DNA of 64,000 nt from Methanoregulaceae archaeon (GCA_021371995.1 JAJFVA010000011.1:1-64000); one strand, 5' to 3'; counted from the stretch's first letter, positions 27,702 through 35,929 are shown. The notes: generated by a model from the sequence alone, not told the origin. Numbers and translations: made by a program.

Positions 27702-28247
27702 CTATCTCCCCTGTTTTGTGATCCGTGCCTTTTCGGCATGTTCAGAGGCAGCGAGCGGAGACTTCCCATAATACGAGATCTGGCTCTCCTCTGCCCTTGT
27801 CACGCGGTAGCCCGGGATGCTGCAGCGTTTCCCGTTGATCGCGACGTGTCCGTGGGTGATGAGCTGGCGTGCCTGCTTTGGTGAACGGGCAAGCCCCTGG
27901 CGGTAGACCAGCGTCTGGAGCCTTCTTTCAAGGCCCTGCTGGACCTTGAGAGAGAGCACGTTATCGATATCGGCATCCGGCCCGAGCAGCCCCGCCCGCT
28001 GCATGTGCCCGATCAGCTCGTCCTTCTTTGACTCGAAGACAACCCGGTCCGTGCCGGTTGACATGAGGGCAAGGAGTTCCCGCGCCGCCTTCCGGTAGCG
28101 CCTGAGGTAACTCTGGGCTTTCCAGACCTCCCGCTTGTTCCGGAGCCCGTACTCGATAGCCAGCTTTGTCTCCTCTTCGATTCTGGATTTCTCGAAGGGG
28201 CGTTTCGGTGTCTGGTACTGTTTATGGTTCTTTCCCGGATATCCCAT
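27702..28247 (-). CDS. rps4: 30S ribosomal protein S4 (uS4)
   Basis: 181-residue archaeal uS4. It starts [20 protein letters not shown], has the helical ALMS region, and an S4 RNA-binding domain [23 protein letters not shown] at about 118-140. Primary binder of 16S rRNA 5' domain. Located 9 nt after rps13. Confidence 0.98.
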   Translation of the reverse strand: MGYPGKNHKQYQTPKRPFEKSRIEEETKLAIEYGLRNKREVWKAQSYLRRYRKAARELLALMSTGTDRVVFESKKDELIGHMQRAGLLGPDADIDNVLSLKVQQGLERRLQTLVYRQGLARSPKQARQLITHGHVAINGKRCSIPGYRVTRAEESQISYYGKSPLAASEHAEKARITKQGR

Positions 28248-28256
28248 CCTCTCACC

Positions 28257-28709
28257 TTACTCCTTCTTCTTTTTCACGCCGACAGTCAGCCCGGTTCTGC
28301 CCGTGGACTTCGTCCTCTGACCGCGGACCTTCTGGCCGGTCTCATGCCTGATGCCCCGGTAGCACCGGATCTTCCGGAGGAGATTTATATCCTCTTCCCT
28401 TGCAGTGCTGACATCGGTTCCGAGAAGATGTTTTGCCTCTCCGGTGTAGACATCTTTTGGCCTGTTCATCATCCAGGATGGGACTCTCTGGGAATACGTA
28501 TCCGCGACTTCACGGATGCGGTCGACCTCTTCGTCCTTGAGGCGGCCCATGGTCTCCTTCTCATCCACCTTCGCCAGTGTGGCGATGATCTGGGCGGTAT
28601 GCATACCGACGCCCCTGATCCCGGTCAGCGCGATATGAACGGGCTTTGTCCCGTCCAGGTCAGTGTTGCTGACCCTTACGAAATACTTGATATCTTCTTC
28701 CTGAGCCAT
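28257..28709 (-). CDS. rps13: 30S ribosomal protein S13 (uS13)
   Basis: 150-residue uS13, first protein gene of the superoperon. [36 protein letters not shown] (helix-hairpin-helix) and the C-terminal [22 protein letters not shown] are family-specific. tRNA-Ser lies 32 nt upstream in the same direction and is probably in the same primary transcript. Confidence 0.98.
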   Translation of the reverse strand: MAQEEDIKYFVRVSNTDLDGTKPVHIALTGIRGVGMHTAQIIATLAKVDEKETMGRLKDEEVDRIREVADTYSQRVPSWMMNRPKDVYTGEAKHLLGTDVSTAREEDINLLRKIRCYRGIRHETGQKVRGQRTKSTGRTGLTVGVKKKKE

Positions 28710-28741
28710 CCAATCCCTCGTTGACTGAGCATTCTTCTGAG

Positions 28742-28826
28742 CGCTGAGGGAGGGATTTGAACCCTCGAGTCCCAGGGGGACACAGGTTTAGCAAACCTGC
28801 GCCATACCAGGCTTGGCTACCTCAAC
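28742..28826 (-). tRNA. tRNA-Ser (GCT)
   Basis: 85-nt class II tRNA with a long variable arm. Acceptor GTTGAGG pairs with CCTCAGC (one T-G pair), discriminator G; anticodon stem CAGGT/ACCTG with loop TTGCTAA, anticodon GCT at 28790-28792, reading AGC/AGT; T arm GAGGG-TTCAAAT-CCCTC; variable arm GTCCCCCTGGGACT. No encoded CCA. It heads the ribosomal superoperon. Confidence 0.96.
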
Positions 28827-28888
28827 AGGCGAATCTCGCGTCTTTGTGACACTCGCAGCACCAGATTGTGCCGCTCCATGAATGGTGC

Positions 28889-28900
28889 GTTATTATTTGG
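28889..28900 (-). promoter_or_regulatory. Putative promoter of the tRNA-Ser/ribosomal superoperon
   Basis: CCAAATAATAAC on the minus strand would place a start site near 28868, about 42 nt ahead of tRNA-Ser. A second TATA-like GGGTTATTATCC lies at 28909-28920. Both are inferred only from A/T content and spacing. Confidence 0.4.
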
Positions 28901-28955
28901 AACGATCGGATAATAACCCTTTGGGTCTCTGCGGTTTCCCCAGAAGAAGGGGACT

Positions 28956-29930
28956 TCACAGGGGTGCTTTTCCTGCCCTCCTGACCTTCCGCCCTATCAG
29001 GCCGGAAGTGATAAACGGCAGCGCGATGGTTGCATCACAAAAACACTGTACCCGGGGAGCATGAGGAGCCTCCTTCCCCCATGAGATGGCCTCCTCAAAC
29101 GTGCACCCGGAGAGCCCGCCCCAGTGAGGAGCATCAGTGGTATACTGGATCGCATAGGCATGACCTTCCTGGCCGGCATCATACATGTCGGCAATGACCT
29201 GGGTCTGCTGAATGAAGTTTTTGGGGACGCCTCCCCCGATATACACTACACCGGTCTTCTTAGATCCTTCGACGATGCGGGCAATCTCATCGACATCAGC
29301 AATCTGGTCGATGTGTGCCTGGATACCATTCCGGCGTGCAACCATGAGCCCTATCCCGATGGAAGAATCGCACAGTGCAGGGATGAAAACCGGGATCTTC
29401 TTTTTTACACATACTGAGAGGAGCGATTTCCTTTCGGGATACTGGCTGATCATCCATTCACCGAACCGGTGGATGAACTCTGAAGAAGAGCAGGAGAATG
29501 GCGCAATCGTGCCTGCAAAATCGGCGAATTTGAGATCTATGCTCCGGAACTGCTCTTCGAATGCAAATATATCATATATCCTGTCGATTCCCTTTGAAAA
29601 AAGGTGGCAGTCATCAGCCTGGTGATGGCCCAGGTAGTGGCTGATGCCGAAGTGTTCACATACGTCATGGAAGATATTTGCTCCTGTTGAAACGATAACG
29701 TCTACATACCGGTGTTCAACAAGCTCGATAAGGCATTGCTGCATCCCCGCCGGGATCATCGCACCGGAGAGTCCGAGGAGGATGGTACAGTCCGGATCTC
29801 CGCACATCTGCGCCCAGACATCAAGCGATTCACCGAGTTTCCTCCCCTGAAACCCGGTAGCGCTCATCCCTTCAAGGAGACGGGAGACGTCGTTTGTGGG
29901 TGAAACTGGCGTCCTGGGTTTCATATCCAT
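28956..29930 (-). CDS. dys: Deoxyhypusine synthase family protein
   Basis: Transfers the aminobutyl group of spermidine to a lysine of aIF5A in an NAD-dependent reaction. The 324-residue protein has the NAD-binding VSTGANIFHD, the spermidine-site region HYLGHHQADD, IPVFIPALCDSSIG, GGGVPKNFIQQTQVIADM and the C-terminal GCTFEEAISWGKEA, where the lysine corresponds to the catalytic lysine of the family (SWGK). Paralogues in some organisms make homospermidine or act on agmatine, so exact substrate is not certain. A/T-rich TATA-like sequence lies about 40 nt upstream. Monocistronic by spacing. Confidence 0.92.
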   Translation of the reverse strand: MDMKPRTPVSPTNDVSRLLEGMSATGFQGRKLGESLDVWAQMCGDPDCTILLGLSGAMIPAGMQQCLIELVEHRYVDVIVSTGANIFHDVCEHFGISHYLGHHQADDCHLFSKGIDRIYDIFAFEEQFRSIDLKFADFAGTIAPFSCSSSEFIHRFGEWMISQYPERKSLLSVCVKKKIPVFIPALCDSSIGIGLMVARRNGIQAHIDQIADVDEIARIVEGSKKTGVVYIGGGVPKNFIQQTQVIADMYDAGQEGHAYAIQYTTDAPHWGGLSGCTFEEAISWGKEAPHAPRVQCFCDATIALPFITSGLIGRKVRRAGKAPL

Positions 29931-30000
29931 AGCTGATACATTCGTTTCTGCCGGAATATGATAATGATTATTAAAAAATCGCGATCCCGGTTAATTGCCG

Positions 30001-30009
30001 GTAAAAAAA
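30001..30009 (-). terminator. T-rich terminator of the CBS gene cluster
   Basis: Directly after the stop codon of the last CBS gene the transcript reads a run of seven T residues (30003-30009), the usual archaeal intrinsic stop signal, followed by the near-palindrome CCGGCAATTAACCGG. Confidence 0.5.
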
Positions 30010-30786
30010 TTAAAGGGCCCTGATCAGGGAGTCTCTGGTAACCAGGCCCGCAAGACTTTCTCCCTGCACAACCGGAACTGAACTGATTTTCTTTGCAGTC
30101 ATAAGGTTAATCACCTCATCAACGGTCGAACCGGCACGTACCGAGAGTACCGGTTTGCTCATGATATCCTTGACAAGGAGGTTCCTGATCCGGTGGTCCT
30201 GATGCTTGTCATCGACGACCTCGCGGAAGTTCCGCATGGCAACCGCCACATCAGTCTCGGTGACTATTCCGACGACCCTGTCCTGGTCAGTGACGATGAA
30301 CCTGAGGATATTGTCATCTATCATCCTCCTTCGTAAATGGACCACCCTCTCTTCGGTGTCAATGGTGCATGCCTCTTCCATTACCTCCTCGAGGGCGGCA
30401 TTCGGCCGGTATACTTTGAGCAGATCCTCTGCAGTTACCTTCCCGATAAGCCGGTGGTCCTCGTCATACACAACAACAAGCTTGTATGCCTGGAGGAGCG
30501 GGATCAGGATCTCGACGTCCTGATCAGGGTAGACCGTGGTAAAATCCTCCTCGACCGTGTTTGCCACATGGATTGAGTTCGGCGAGATGGATGAATTCCG
30601 CTTGGTCCCCAGTTTCTCAGCGACACTCTTCCGTGATACGGTCCCGACAACAGAATTGTTATTCATCACTATAAGCGGGTCAATGCCCTCATTCAGCATT
30701 TTATCGAGCGCCTCGGTAATCACCGCAGATTTTGCGATGATAACCGGACGTGACATGATATCCTTGACAAAGAGTTCTTCGGTCAT
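30010..30786 (-). CDS. Four-CBS-domain protein (cluster member 5)
   Basis: 258-residue protein made almost only of two Bateman pairs (four CBS modules), beginning FVKDIMSRPVIIAKSAVITE; later repeats start with the DFTTVYPDQDVEILIPLL, CTIDTEERVVHLRRRM and VKDIMSKPVLSVRAGSTV blocks. CBS pairs bind adenine nucleotides, S-adenosylmethionine or similar ligands and act as energy or metabolite sensors. No effector domain, membrane segment or enzyme is attached. Overlaps cluster member 4 by 4 nt and ends at a T-rich run. The partner it regulates is unknown. Confidence 0.88.
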   Translation of the reverse strand: MTEELFVKDIMSRPVIIAKSAVITEALDKMLNEGIDPLIVMNNNSVVGTVSRKSVAEKLGTKRNSSISPNSIHVANTVEEDFTTVYPDQDVEILIPLLQAYKLVVVYDEDHRLIGKVTAEDLLKVYRPNAALEEVMEEACTIDTEERVVHLRRRMIDDNILRFIVTDQDRVVGIVTETDVAVAMRNFREVVDDKHQDHRIRNLLVKDIMSKPVLSVRAGSTVDEVINLMTAKKISSVPVVQGESLAGLVTRDSLIRAL

Positions 30787-31622
30787 TGTGCAACTTCCCT
30801 GATAATATCGTCTCTCTTGATAATTCCCCTTATTACCTGATCTTCAACAACAATAAGGCTGTTTATGCCCTGCTCCCGCATGACTGCGACCGCCTCCCGG
30901 ACAGATGCACCGGGAGCTACCGTCACCACAGGCCGTGACATCAGATCTTCTGCAACAACCGCCGTCTCATAGACATACCGCAGCACCTTTTTCCCTCCCG
31001 GCTGCTCCTTCCGGAGCCTGGTGATATCTTTTACCGGGAGTTCCGCCTTTTCATTGGAATAAAGGAAAAATGCCAGGTTGCTTTCGGTGACGACTCCGGC
31101 GAGAGTGCCGTCGTTATTCACCACCACCACTTTGTCGTTTCTCTCCCTCATGAGGTTGATCACATGATCAAGAGAATGGTAACGGCTCACGGTGATGACA
31201 TCTTCCATAACATCCTCCACCCGTATCGATAAAGATCCGATACGTTCGGACTTCATCAGGTCGGATTTTGTAACAATCCCCGCCATCTCGCAGGAATCCA
31301 CGACCGGGACCCCTGAAATATCGCATTCAATCATAAGTGAGGCGACCTGGCCAATGCTGGTATCACTGGTCACTGTCACCGGATCCGGTGTCATGAGGAC
31401 TGACACAGGGATACTGTCGATAGGCCTCCTGCGCCAGAGGGGTTCGCTCTGGCGGAGACGATAACCGATATCTTTCTTGGTGATGATACCGGAAAGAACG
31501 GACTTTTCCATGACAGGGAGACGGGATATCTTGTGCTTCAGCATAAGGTTGCGGGCCCGTGCAACATTTTCCCCTGTATCAACGATATAGACAGGGGAGC
31601 TCATCACATCACGTGCTTTCAT
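30783..31622 (-). CDS. Four-CBS-domain protein (cluster member 4)
   Basis: 279 residues, four CBS modules in two pairs. The first opens ARDVMSSPVYIVDTGENVAR; others open SVLMTPDPVTVTSDTSIGQV, VEDVMEDVITVSRYHSLDHV and AEDLMSRPVVTVAPGASV. Between the second and third pairs is a short linker with IRVEDVM; a basic KEQPGGKKV segment precedes the last module. Typical CBS GIVTKxD turns (GIITKKDIG, GIVTKSDLM, GVVTESNLA) are intact, so all sites could bind ligand. Overlaps member 5 by 4 nt and follows member 3 by 7 nt. Confidence 0.88.
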   Translation of the reverse strand: MKARDVMSSPVYIVDTGENVARARNLMLKHKISRLPVMEKSVLSGIITKKDIGYRLRQSEPLWRRRPIDSIPVSVLMTPDPVTVTSDTSIGQVASLMIECDISGVPVVDSCEMAGIVTKSDLMKSERIGSLSIRVEDVMEDVITVSRYHSLDHVINLMRERNDKVVVVNNDGTLAGVVTESNLAFFLYSNEKAELPVKDITRLRKEQPGGKKVLRYVYETAVVAEDLMSRPVVTVAPGASVREAVAVMREQGINSLIVVEDQVIRGIIKRDDIIREVAQ

Positions 31623-31629
31623 TTCAGGC

Positions 31630-32571
31630 TCACTTCCTTGAGAGTGCTTTTACCATGTCAAACTCGGTCACAAGGCCGACAAGCCGGGCATTCTCGATTA
31701 CCGGGAGGGCCCCGACATTCCGGTCGAGCATCTCCCTGGCAGCATCATTGATGCTCCTTTCGGGCGAAGTCGTAAAGAGTTTTCCCGATACGAGGTTTCG
31801 CACGGCAAGCCCCATAACTTCGGCAACGTCCCCTGTTTCCAGTTGCGAAAAGACCTTTTTTGTCCCGAGGTATTTCATGATGTCTGTTGTCGTAATAATC
31901 CCATACAGGACCTCGTTACTCACGACCGGGAGTCTCCGGAACCGGTGAGTCGTCATGTCCCGGGTGACCGTCCGGATAGGGCAGTCAGGATCGGTAACCC
32001 TGAGCGCAGTGCTCATGATGTCATTGACACAAAGGTCGGATCTCTCGGTTGCGAGCACCCTCATCACGTCCCGCTCTGTCACAATACCTCCCAGAACACC
32101 ATCGTTATCTACGATCGGCATCCCCCCGACTTTCCTTTTGACGATGATATCAATCGCATCATTGATGGTCGCGGAATCAGGGAGCGTGGTCATCTGCTGA
32201 GTCATGATACTGCGAACCCCCTCATTAATCGCTGAAAGGAGATTCCCGCCGTGCTTTACCTGGACAAGATTAAACTTATCGCCGCCCCCCATGAAATTGA
32301 TAATATCTCCCGACGTTATAATTCCCCGGAGCTTCCTGCTCCCCGCATCTACGATGGGAAGTCTCCGGAACCCGCAATCGGTCATAGTCTTCACAGCAGC
32401 GATGATCGGCATTGTCGGGGGAACTGCTACAACGTCCCGCGTCGCAATGGCCATGATCTCTCCTTCCCGGGTTACGATGTGTGACTTGAATTCGACCGGA
32501 CCCCGGTCGAGTTTTCCCGGCATTTTCAGGAGTTTGTCGCCCTGTTTGAAATTACGGTCATTTGTATGCAT
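31630..32571 (-). CDS. Four-CBS-domain protein (cluster member 3)
   Basis: 313 residues: a basic, unstructured N-terminal region of about 35 residues (NDRNFKQGDKLLKMPGKLDR) followed by four CBS modules, with turns GIITSGDII, GIVTERDVM, GIITTTDIM and GLVTEFDMV. ATG 32571 is preferred over the ATG 15 codons upstream because a GAGGGATGAT ribosome-binding site lies just before it. The 88-nt gap to member 2 is the largest in the cluster and could hold a second promoter. Confidence 0.87.
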   Translation of the reverse strand: MHTNDRNFKQGDKLLKMPGKLDRGPVEFKSHIVTREGEIMAIATRDVVAVPPTMPIIAAVKTMTDCGFRRLPIVDAGSRKLRGIITSGDIINFMGGGDKFNLVQVKHGGNLLSAINEGVRSIMTQQMTTLPDSATINDAIDIIVKRKVGGMPIVDNDGVLGGIVTERDVMRVLATERSDLCVNDIMSTALRVTDPDCPIRTVTRDMTTHRFRRLPVVSNEVLYGIITTTDIMKYLGTKKVFSQLETGDVAEVMGLAVRNLVSGKLFTTSPERSINDAAREMLDRNVGALPVIENARLVGLVTEFDMVKALSRK

Positions 32572-32659
32572 ATCATCCCTCTTTTCATGGTTGGTATTTT
32601 GAAAGAAGCGATTCATTCACCACATTGCGCAGGTATCAACCCTTTCTGGCGCTCCATTC

Positions 32660-33403
32660 TCATACAAGGCATTTCAGGATATCGTGCCGGTCGATGATCC
32701 CGATGATCTGATCATTCTCCATGACCGGGAGCCGGCTTATGTCATGCTTTACCATAATATCAGCAGCGGTCCGGACGTCATCACCCGGTCCGGTGGTTAC
32801 AACCGGGGTCGTCATGAGAGTATCAACGGTTGTAGAGGTTTCGGATGAGGCGCGCCACCGCCCGTCTTTCAGGAGATCGCGGCGGGAGATCATTCCCACG
32901 ACTTTCTTTTTCTTTGTTACCGGAAATGCAGAGTACCCGCTGTCAATGATGAGCGTATGGATCCGCTGGATGGTGTCTTCTGCTGCACAGGTGACCACAT
33001 CGCTGGTCATGGAATCGCACACAGAACCGTGGAGCCGCTGCATTGTGATAACAACAGGGAAGAGTTCCGATAAGAGTACCCCCCCCAGCAGGACTCCCTG
33101 ATCATCCACCACAGGTACACTGTCAGTCTTGTTCTTTCGGATGGTTGCGAGTACTTGCCCGATAAAATCGCCAGGCAAAACCGGGGTTATATCCTTCAGG
33201 AATCCATCAATGGTGACGTCAGATTTCGTGGCTGTTATGCGGAGGACATCGGTGATATCGATATACCCGAGAAGCTTTCGCTTCCCGTCATGCACATAGA
33301 CCTCACGGTAGACGTTTTCCCGAAGAATCTGGCGCGCCTTTGTTATCCGATCATCTGACCTGAGTGCCGGAAATTCGACCAGAAAATCTGCCGCTGTTTT
33401 CAT
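32660..33403 (-). CDS. Four-CBS-domain protein (cluster member 2)
   Basis: 247 residues with four CBS-like modules. The first two are more divergent (starting FLVEFPALRSDDRITKARQI with turn GYIDITDVL, then LKDITPVLPGDFIGQVLATI), while the last two keep classical turns GMISRRDLL and GIIDRHDIL. It overlaps member 1 by 4 nt (ATGA), so the two are translated together. No other domain is visible. Confidence 0.85.
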   Translation of the reverse strand: MKTAADFLVEFPALRSDDRITKARQILRENVYREVYVHDGKRKLLGYIDITDVLRITATKSDVTIDGFLKDITPVLPGDFIGQVLATIRKNKTDSVPVVDDQGVLLGGVLLSELFPVVITMQRLHGSVCDSMTSDVVTCAAEDTIQRIHTLIIDSGYSAFPVTKKKKVVGMISRRDLLKDGRWRASSETSTTVDTLMTTPVVTTGPGDDVRTAADIMVKHDISRLPVMENDQIIGIIDRHDILKCLV

Positions 33404-33966
33404 TGAAGGAGTTCCTCTTCACGGCATGACGTGCAGAGCATCACATTATCAGTACGGCGGAGATCGTCAGACATCTGTCCGCACCGGCTGCAGACTCCGA
33501 CTTCAACTTCTTCGAGCCGGTTGATCTCGATCAGATCATTCATGAGCTCGTTGATCTCGGTTGAGACCGTCAGGATATCCCGGACGGTTACGATCCCGAT
33601 AACCCTGTTCTCGTTATCGACTACAGGCAGTCTGCGAACACGGTTCCTGATCATCATGTGGGCAGCATCGCGCACGGTCTTGTCAGAATGGACCGTAATC
33701 AGGGGAGTGCTCATCACTTCGTTTACCAGTACTGCGCCCGGCTTTTTATCCTTGGCAACCACCTTGCAGTTGATATCTTCTTCGGTCACTATACCGATAG
33801 GGAGGTTGTTGCGGATCACAATGCAGCTCCCCACCTCATCACGGCACATTGCCATGGCTGCCCGTGCTACCGACGCGTCGGACTGAATAGTGGTAGGGTT
33901 TCCCTTCATCACCTCTTTCAGCTGCACCCGCGTTTCAAACCGGATCGAGTCTGAGGATTTTTTCAA
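33400..33966 (-). CDS. Two-CBS-domain protein with C-terminal zinc ribbon (cluster member 1)
   Basis: 188-residue first gene of the cluster. Two CBS modules (LKEVMKGNPTTIQSDASV..., turn GIVTEEDIN; VNEVMSTPLITVHSDKTV..., turn GIVTVRDIL) are followed by a zinc ribbon, CSRCGQMSD ... MLCTSCREE (two C-x2-C pairs about 20 residues apart). The ribbon could bind nucleic acid or a protein, so this may be the output member for ligand sensing. The start must be TTG 33966: the ATG nearby is in a frame that stops after 11 codons, and an upstream stop closes this frame; GGGGGTGA precedes it. Confidence 0.87.
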   Translation of the reverse strand: MKKSSDSIRFETRVQLKEVMKGNPTTIQSDASVARAAMAMCRDEVGSCIVIRNNLPIGIVTEEDINCKVVAKDKKPGAVLVNEVMSTPLITVHSDKTVRDAAHMMIRNRVRRLPVVDNENRVIGIVTVRDILTVSTEINELMNDLIEINRLEEVEVGVCSRCGQMSDDLRRTDNVMLCTSCREEELLQ

Positions 33967-34002
33967 TCATTCACCCCCAATTAGGCGTCCCTTACAGAAC
34001 TG

Positions 34003-34025
34003 GGATACGCAGTATCCATTACTGC
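34003..34025 (-). promoter_or_regulatory. Overlapping alternative hairpins in the CBS-cluster leader
   Basis: In the predicted 5' leader, GCAGTA-ATGGA-TACTGC (34025-34009) and GGATAC-TGC-GTATCC (34017-34003) are both perfect 6-bp stems that share TAC (34012-34014), so only one can form at a time. This may be an attenuator-like switch or overlapping operator half sites. Confidence 0.45.
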
Positions 34026-34050
34026 GAGCCATCAATATTAACTAATCGAT

Positions 34051-34063
34051 GGGTATAAAATTT
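34051..34063 (-). promoter_or_regulatory. TATA box of the CBS gene cluster
   Basis: AAATTTTATACCC on the minus strand, preceded by a purine-rich GGTGAAGG BRE-like stretch, is one of the strongest promoter matches in the window. It predicts a start near 34030 and a 64-nt leader before the TTG of member 1. Confidence 0.6.
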
Positions 34064-34150
34064 CCTTCACCAGAGTGTCCGGAAACCAGTACAAAAACCA
34101 TAATAATGACTTTATTCCATAAGGTACATGATAAGGACCTGGCCATCAGG

Positions 34151-34158
34151 ATATAAAT
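34151..34158 (+). promoter_or_regulatory. TATA box of the GTPase operon
   Basis: ATATAAAT is centred 33 bp before the GTPase ATG and predicts a start near 34181. A GAGGTGAT ribosome-binding site lies at 34179-34186. Confidence 0.55.
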
Positions 34159-34187
34159 CCGGATCAATTGCCGCTTTGAGGTGATGT

Positions 34188-34829
34188 ATGAGTATTTTTG
34201 TACAGGCCAAAAACCGTGTCTCGAAATTTCTTATGGCTTTTTTCAAAAAAAGGCGTTCCCGTATCGGAATTTACGGTCCCCCGAATGCTGGCAAGACAAC
34301 ACTCGCAAATCGAATTGCCCGCGACTGGACGGGTGAACTGGTAGGTCCGGTAAGTGAGATTCCGCACGAAACCCGCAGGGCGACACGCAAGCAGGACATC
34401 ACCATTACCGGCAACAACGGGAGCACCATCACTATCGATATTGTTGACACCCCCGGGGTGACCACCAAGATCGATTATAAGGAGTTTCTCGAGTATGGCG
34501 TGGGAAAGGACGAGGCAATCACGAGGGCACGCGAAGCGACCGAGGGAGTTGCCGAAGCGATGCACTGGCTCCGCGAAGACATTGACGGGGTTATCTACAT
34601 GCTCGACAGTACGGAGGATCCTTTCATGCAGGTGAATATCATGATGGTTGGGATTATCGAGAGCAGAAAACTCCCTGTGATTATCGCGGCAAATAAAATT
34701 GATCTCCCTGATGCAAGCCCGCAGAGGATTAAAAGCGCCTTTCCCCAGCACCCGGTAATCTCGATCTCCTGCACGGAAGGGAGCAATATCGAGGAGCTGT
34801 ATGAACAGATGGTATTACATTTCGGGTGA
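34188..34829 (+). CDS. Era-like small GTPase, ArvA/OapA-type
   Basis: 213-residue small GTPase with an N-terminal amphipathic basic stretch (VSKFLMAFFKKRRSR) likely to touch the membrane. G motifs: G1 YGPPNAGKTTLA (about 29-40), G3 DIVDTPGVT, G4 AANKIDLP, G5-like SISCTEGSN; G2 lies in the ETRRATR segment. In other euryarchaea this gene family, next to DUF2073 and a zinc ribbon gene, is the vesicle-forming GTPase set (ArvA with ArvB, ArvC), a recent assignment from Haloferax. Here the three genes are in the same order with 6- and 4-nt gaps. Role in vesicles of this methanogen is inference. Confidence 0.88.
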   Translation: MSIFVQAKNRVSKFLMAFFKKRRSRIGIYGPPNAGKTTLANRIARDWTGELVGPVSEIPHETRRATRKQDITITGNNGSTITIDIVDTPGVTTKIDYKEFLEYGVGKDEAITRAREATEGVAEAMHWLREDIDGVIYMLDSTEDPFMQVNIMMVGIIESRKLPVIIAANKIDLPDASPQRIKSAFPQHPVISISCTEGSNIEELYEQMVLHFG

Positions 34830-34835
34830 GGGATC

Positions 34836-35201
34836 ATGACGCAGGGTGTCCAGATAGATCTTATCTCCGAAGAACGGCTTGCTAAGCTGACGTCAATGGA
34901 GAAGATACACATGATTCTCGATGATGTCAGGCAGGGAACGATCGTAATCCTCGAAAAAGGGCTCGACCCTGAGGAGCAGGGAAAACTGATCGAGATGACT
35001 ATGCACGAGATCCTTCCTGACGGGTTTAACGGAATCGAGATCGAGACATACCCCTCTCATGAAGAAGCCCCGGGATTCTTACAAAGGCTCCTTGGAAAAA
35101 CCAGGCCTGAATCACGCCTTACAGTTATCGGCCCGGCAAACCAGTTGCGGATGATCAGGAAAGACAAGGACATGATCAGTGCCTGGGTCTCCTCCCGGTG
35201 A
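34836..35201 (+). CDS. DUF2073 protein, ArvB/OapB-type
   Basis: 121-residue conserved archaeal protein, DUF2073. It has no known catalytic motif; the recognisable core is KIHMILDDVRQGTIVILEKG, LTPEEQGKLI-like DPEEQGKLIEMTMHEI and a C-terminal RLTVIGPANQLRMIRKDKDM. It lies between the GTPase and zinc-ribbon genes in a tight operon and is the probable GTPase partner in the Arv set. Confidence 0.85.
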   Translation: MTQGVQIDLISEERLAKLTSMEKIHMILDDVRQGTIVILEKGLDPEEQGKLIEMTMHEILPDGFNGIEIETYPSHEEAPGFLQRLLGKTRPESRLTVIGPANQLRMIRKDKDMISAWVSSR

Positions 35202-35205
35202 AGGT

Positions 35206-35583
35206 ATGGTGCATACCTGCGCAAAATGCGGGAAAGTATACCCGGATTCCTCTGCCGAGATTCTGAACGGCTGTTCGCAATGTGGAGGAAAAAAATTTTA
35301 CTTTGAGCGACCGGGCGCCCGGAAAAAAAAGTCCCCTGATGCAGAGCAACGCCCGGCGGCACCTGCACCTCCACCTGCTCCTGAAAAAGAAGAAGCGGCG
35401 GAAGAGGACCGGGGCTCGAGGGTTGAGAGTATCCGGATTGTCGCTCCCGGGACATACGAACTCAATATCGAGAAGATGGCCAGGTCCGATGACCGGGTTG
35501 TCGGCCTCGGAGGGGAGGGCAGCTATGCTGTTGATCTTCTCTCCATGGCTGGAGCAAAAAAGAAGAAAAAGTCCGAGCGGTAG
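35206..35583 (+). CDS. Zinc-ribbon protein, ArvC/OapC-type (DUF2072)
   Basis: 125 residues. N-terminal zinc ribbon VHTCAKCGKVY ... GCSQCGGKKFYF (two C-x2-C pairs), a Pro/Ala/Glu-rich flexible linker (about 40-75), then a conserved C-terminal piece beginning ESIRIVAPGTYELNIEKMA and ending in a lysine run. ATG 35206 is preferred because it begins right at the ribbon; a start nine codons upstream overlaps DUF2073. Third gene of the GTPase operon. Confidence 0.85.
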   Translation: MVHTCAKCGKVYPDSSAEILNGCSQCGGKKFYFERPGARKKKSPDAEQRPAAPAPPPAPEKEEAAEEDRGSRVESIRIVAPGTYELNIEKMARSDDRVVGLGGEGSYAVDLLSMAGAKKKKKSER

Positions 35584-35929
35584 GAGGAAGAAGAGCGGCC
35601 AACCTCCCCTTGTCCATTTTCAGGCTTTTAGAATTCCCTGCTTTTGACCATCTTTTCCTGACTGTTGCACTGATTATTCCCTGACTCCGGAAGTTCCAAT
35701 GAAGGTCCATATGAGAGACGGCTTATGTCACCGCCTCCTGTCCTGTCCGGGAAAGACGTTACATGCATGCCTGAATATCATCAGACAGGCTCTGTGCAGG
35801 TTACCTGTGAAAAGAAGGACCGTATGGCTTTACCGGCCTCTGAGAATCGTTCATTTCCCATCCTCTTTTAAGCAAAACCAGGGAAGAGGTATGGGTGCTT
35901 CATCAGAAAGTCACCGAAAAAAGGTTAGT
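35584..35929. other. Intergenic region after the GTPase operon
   Basis: 346 nt without a supportable gene. T-rich stretches near 35615-35670 probably end the GTPase operon. A 121-codon frame from 35699 runs into the aIF1 gene on the other strand and has no motif, so it was not called. Confidence 0.5.

Noticed and set aside
28956-29930. Possible agmatinase or homospermidine synthase instead of deoxyhypusine synthase
   Set aside because: The catalytic SWGK context and NAD-site motifs are those of deoxyhypusine synthase; the alternative is kept only as a caveat.
30010-33966. CBS genes as a recent tandem duplication or assembly artefact
   Set aside because: The modules are strongly diverged at protein and nucleotide level, and each gene has its own length and linkers, so an old expansion is more likely.
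34188-34829. GTPase as a ribosome-assembly Era orthologue
   Set aside because: It lacks the C-terminal KH domain of Era, and its neighbours match the Arv set.
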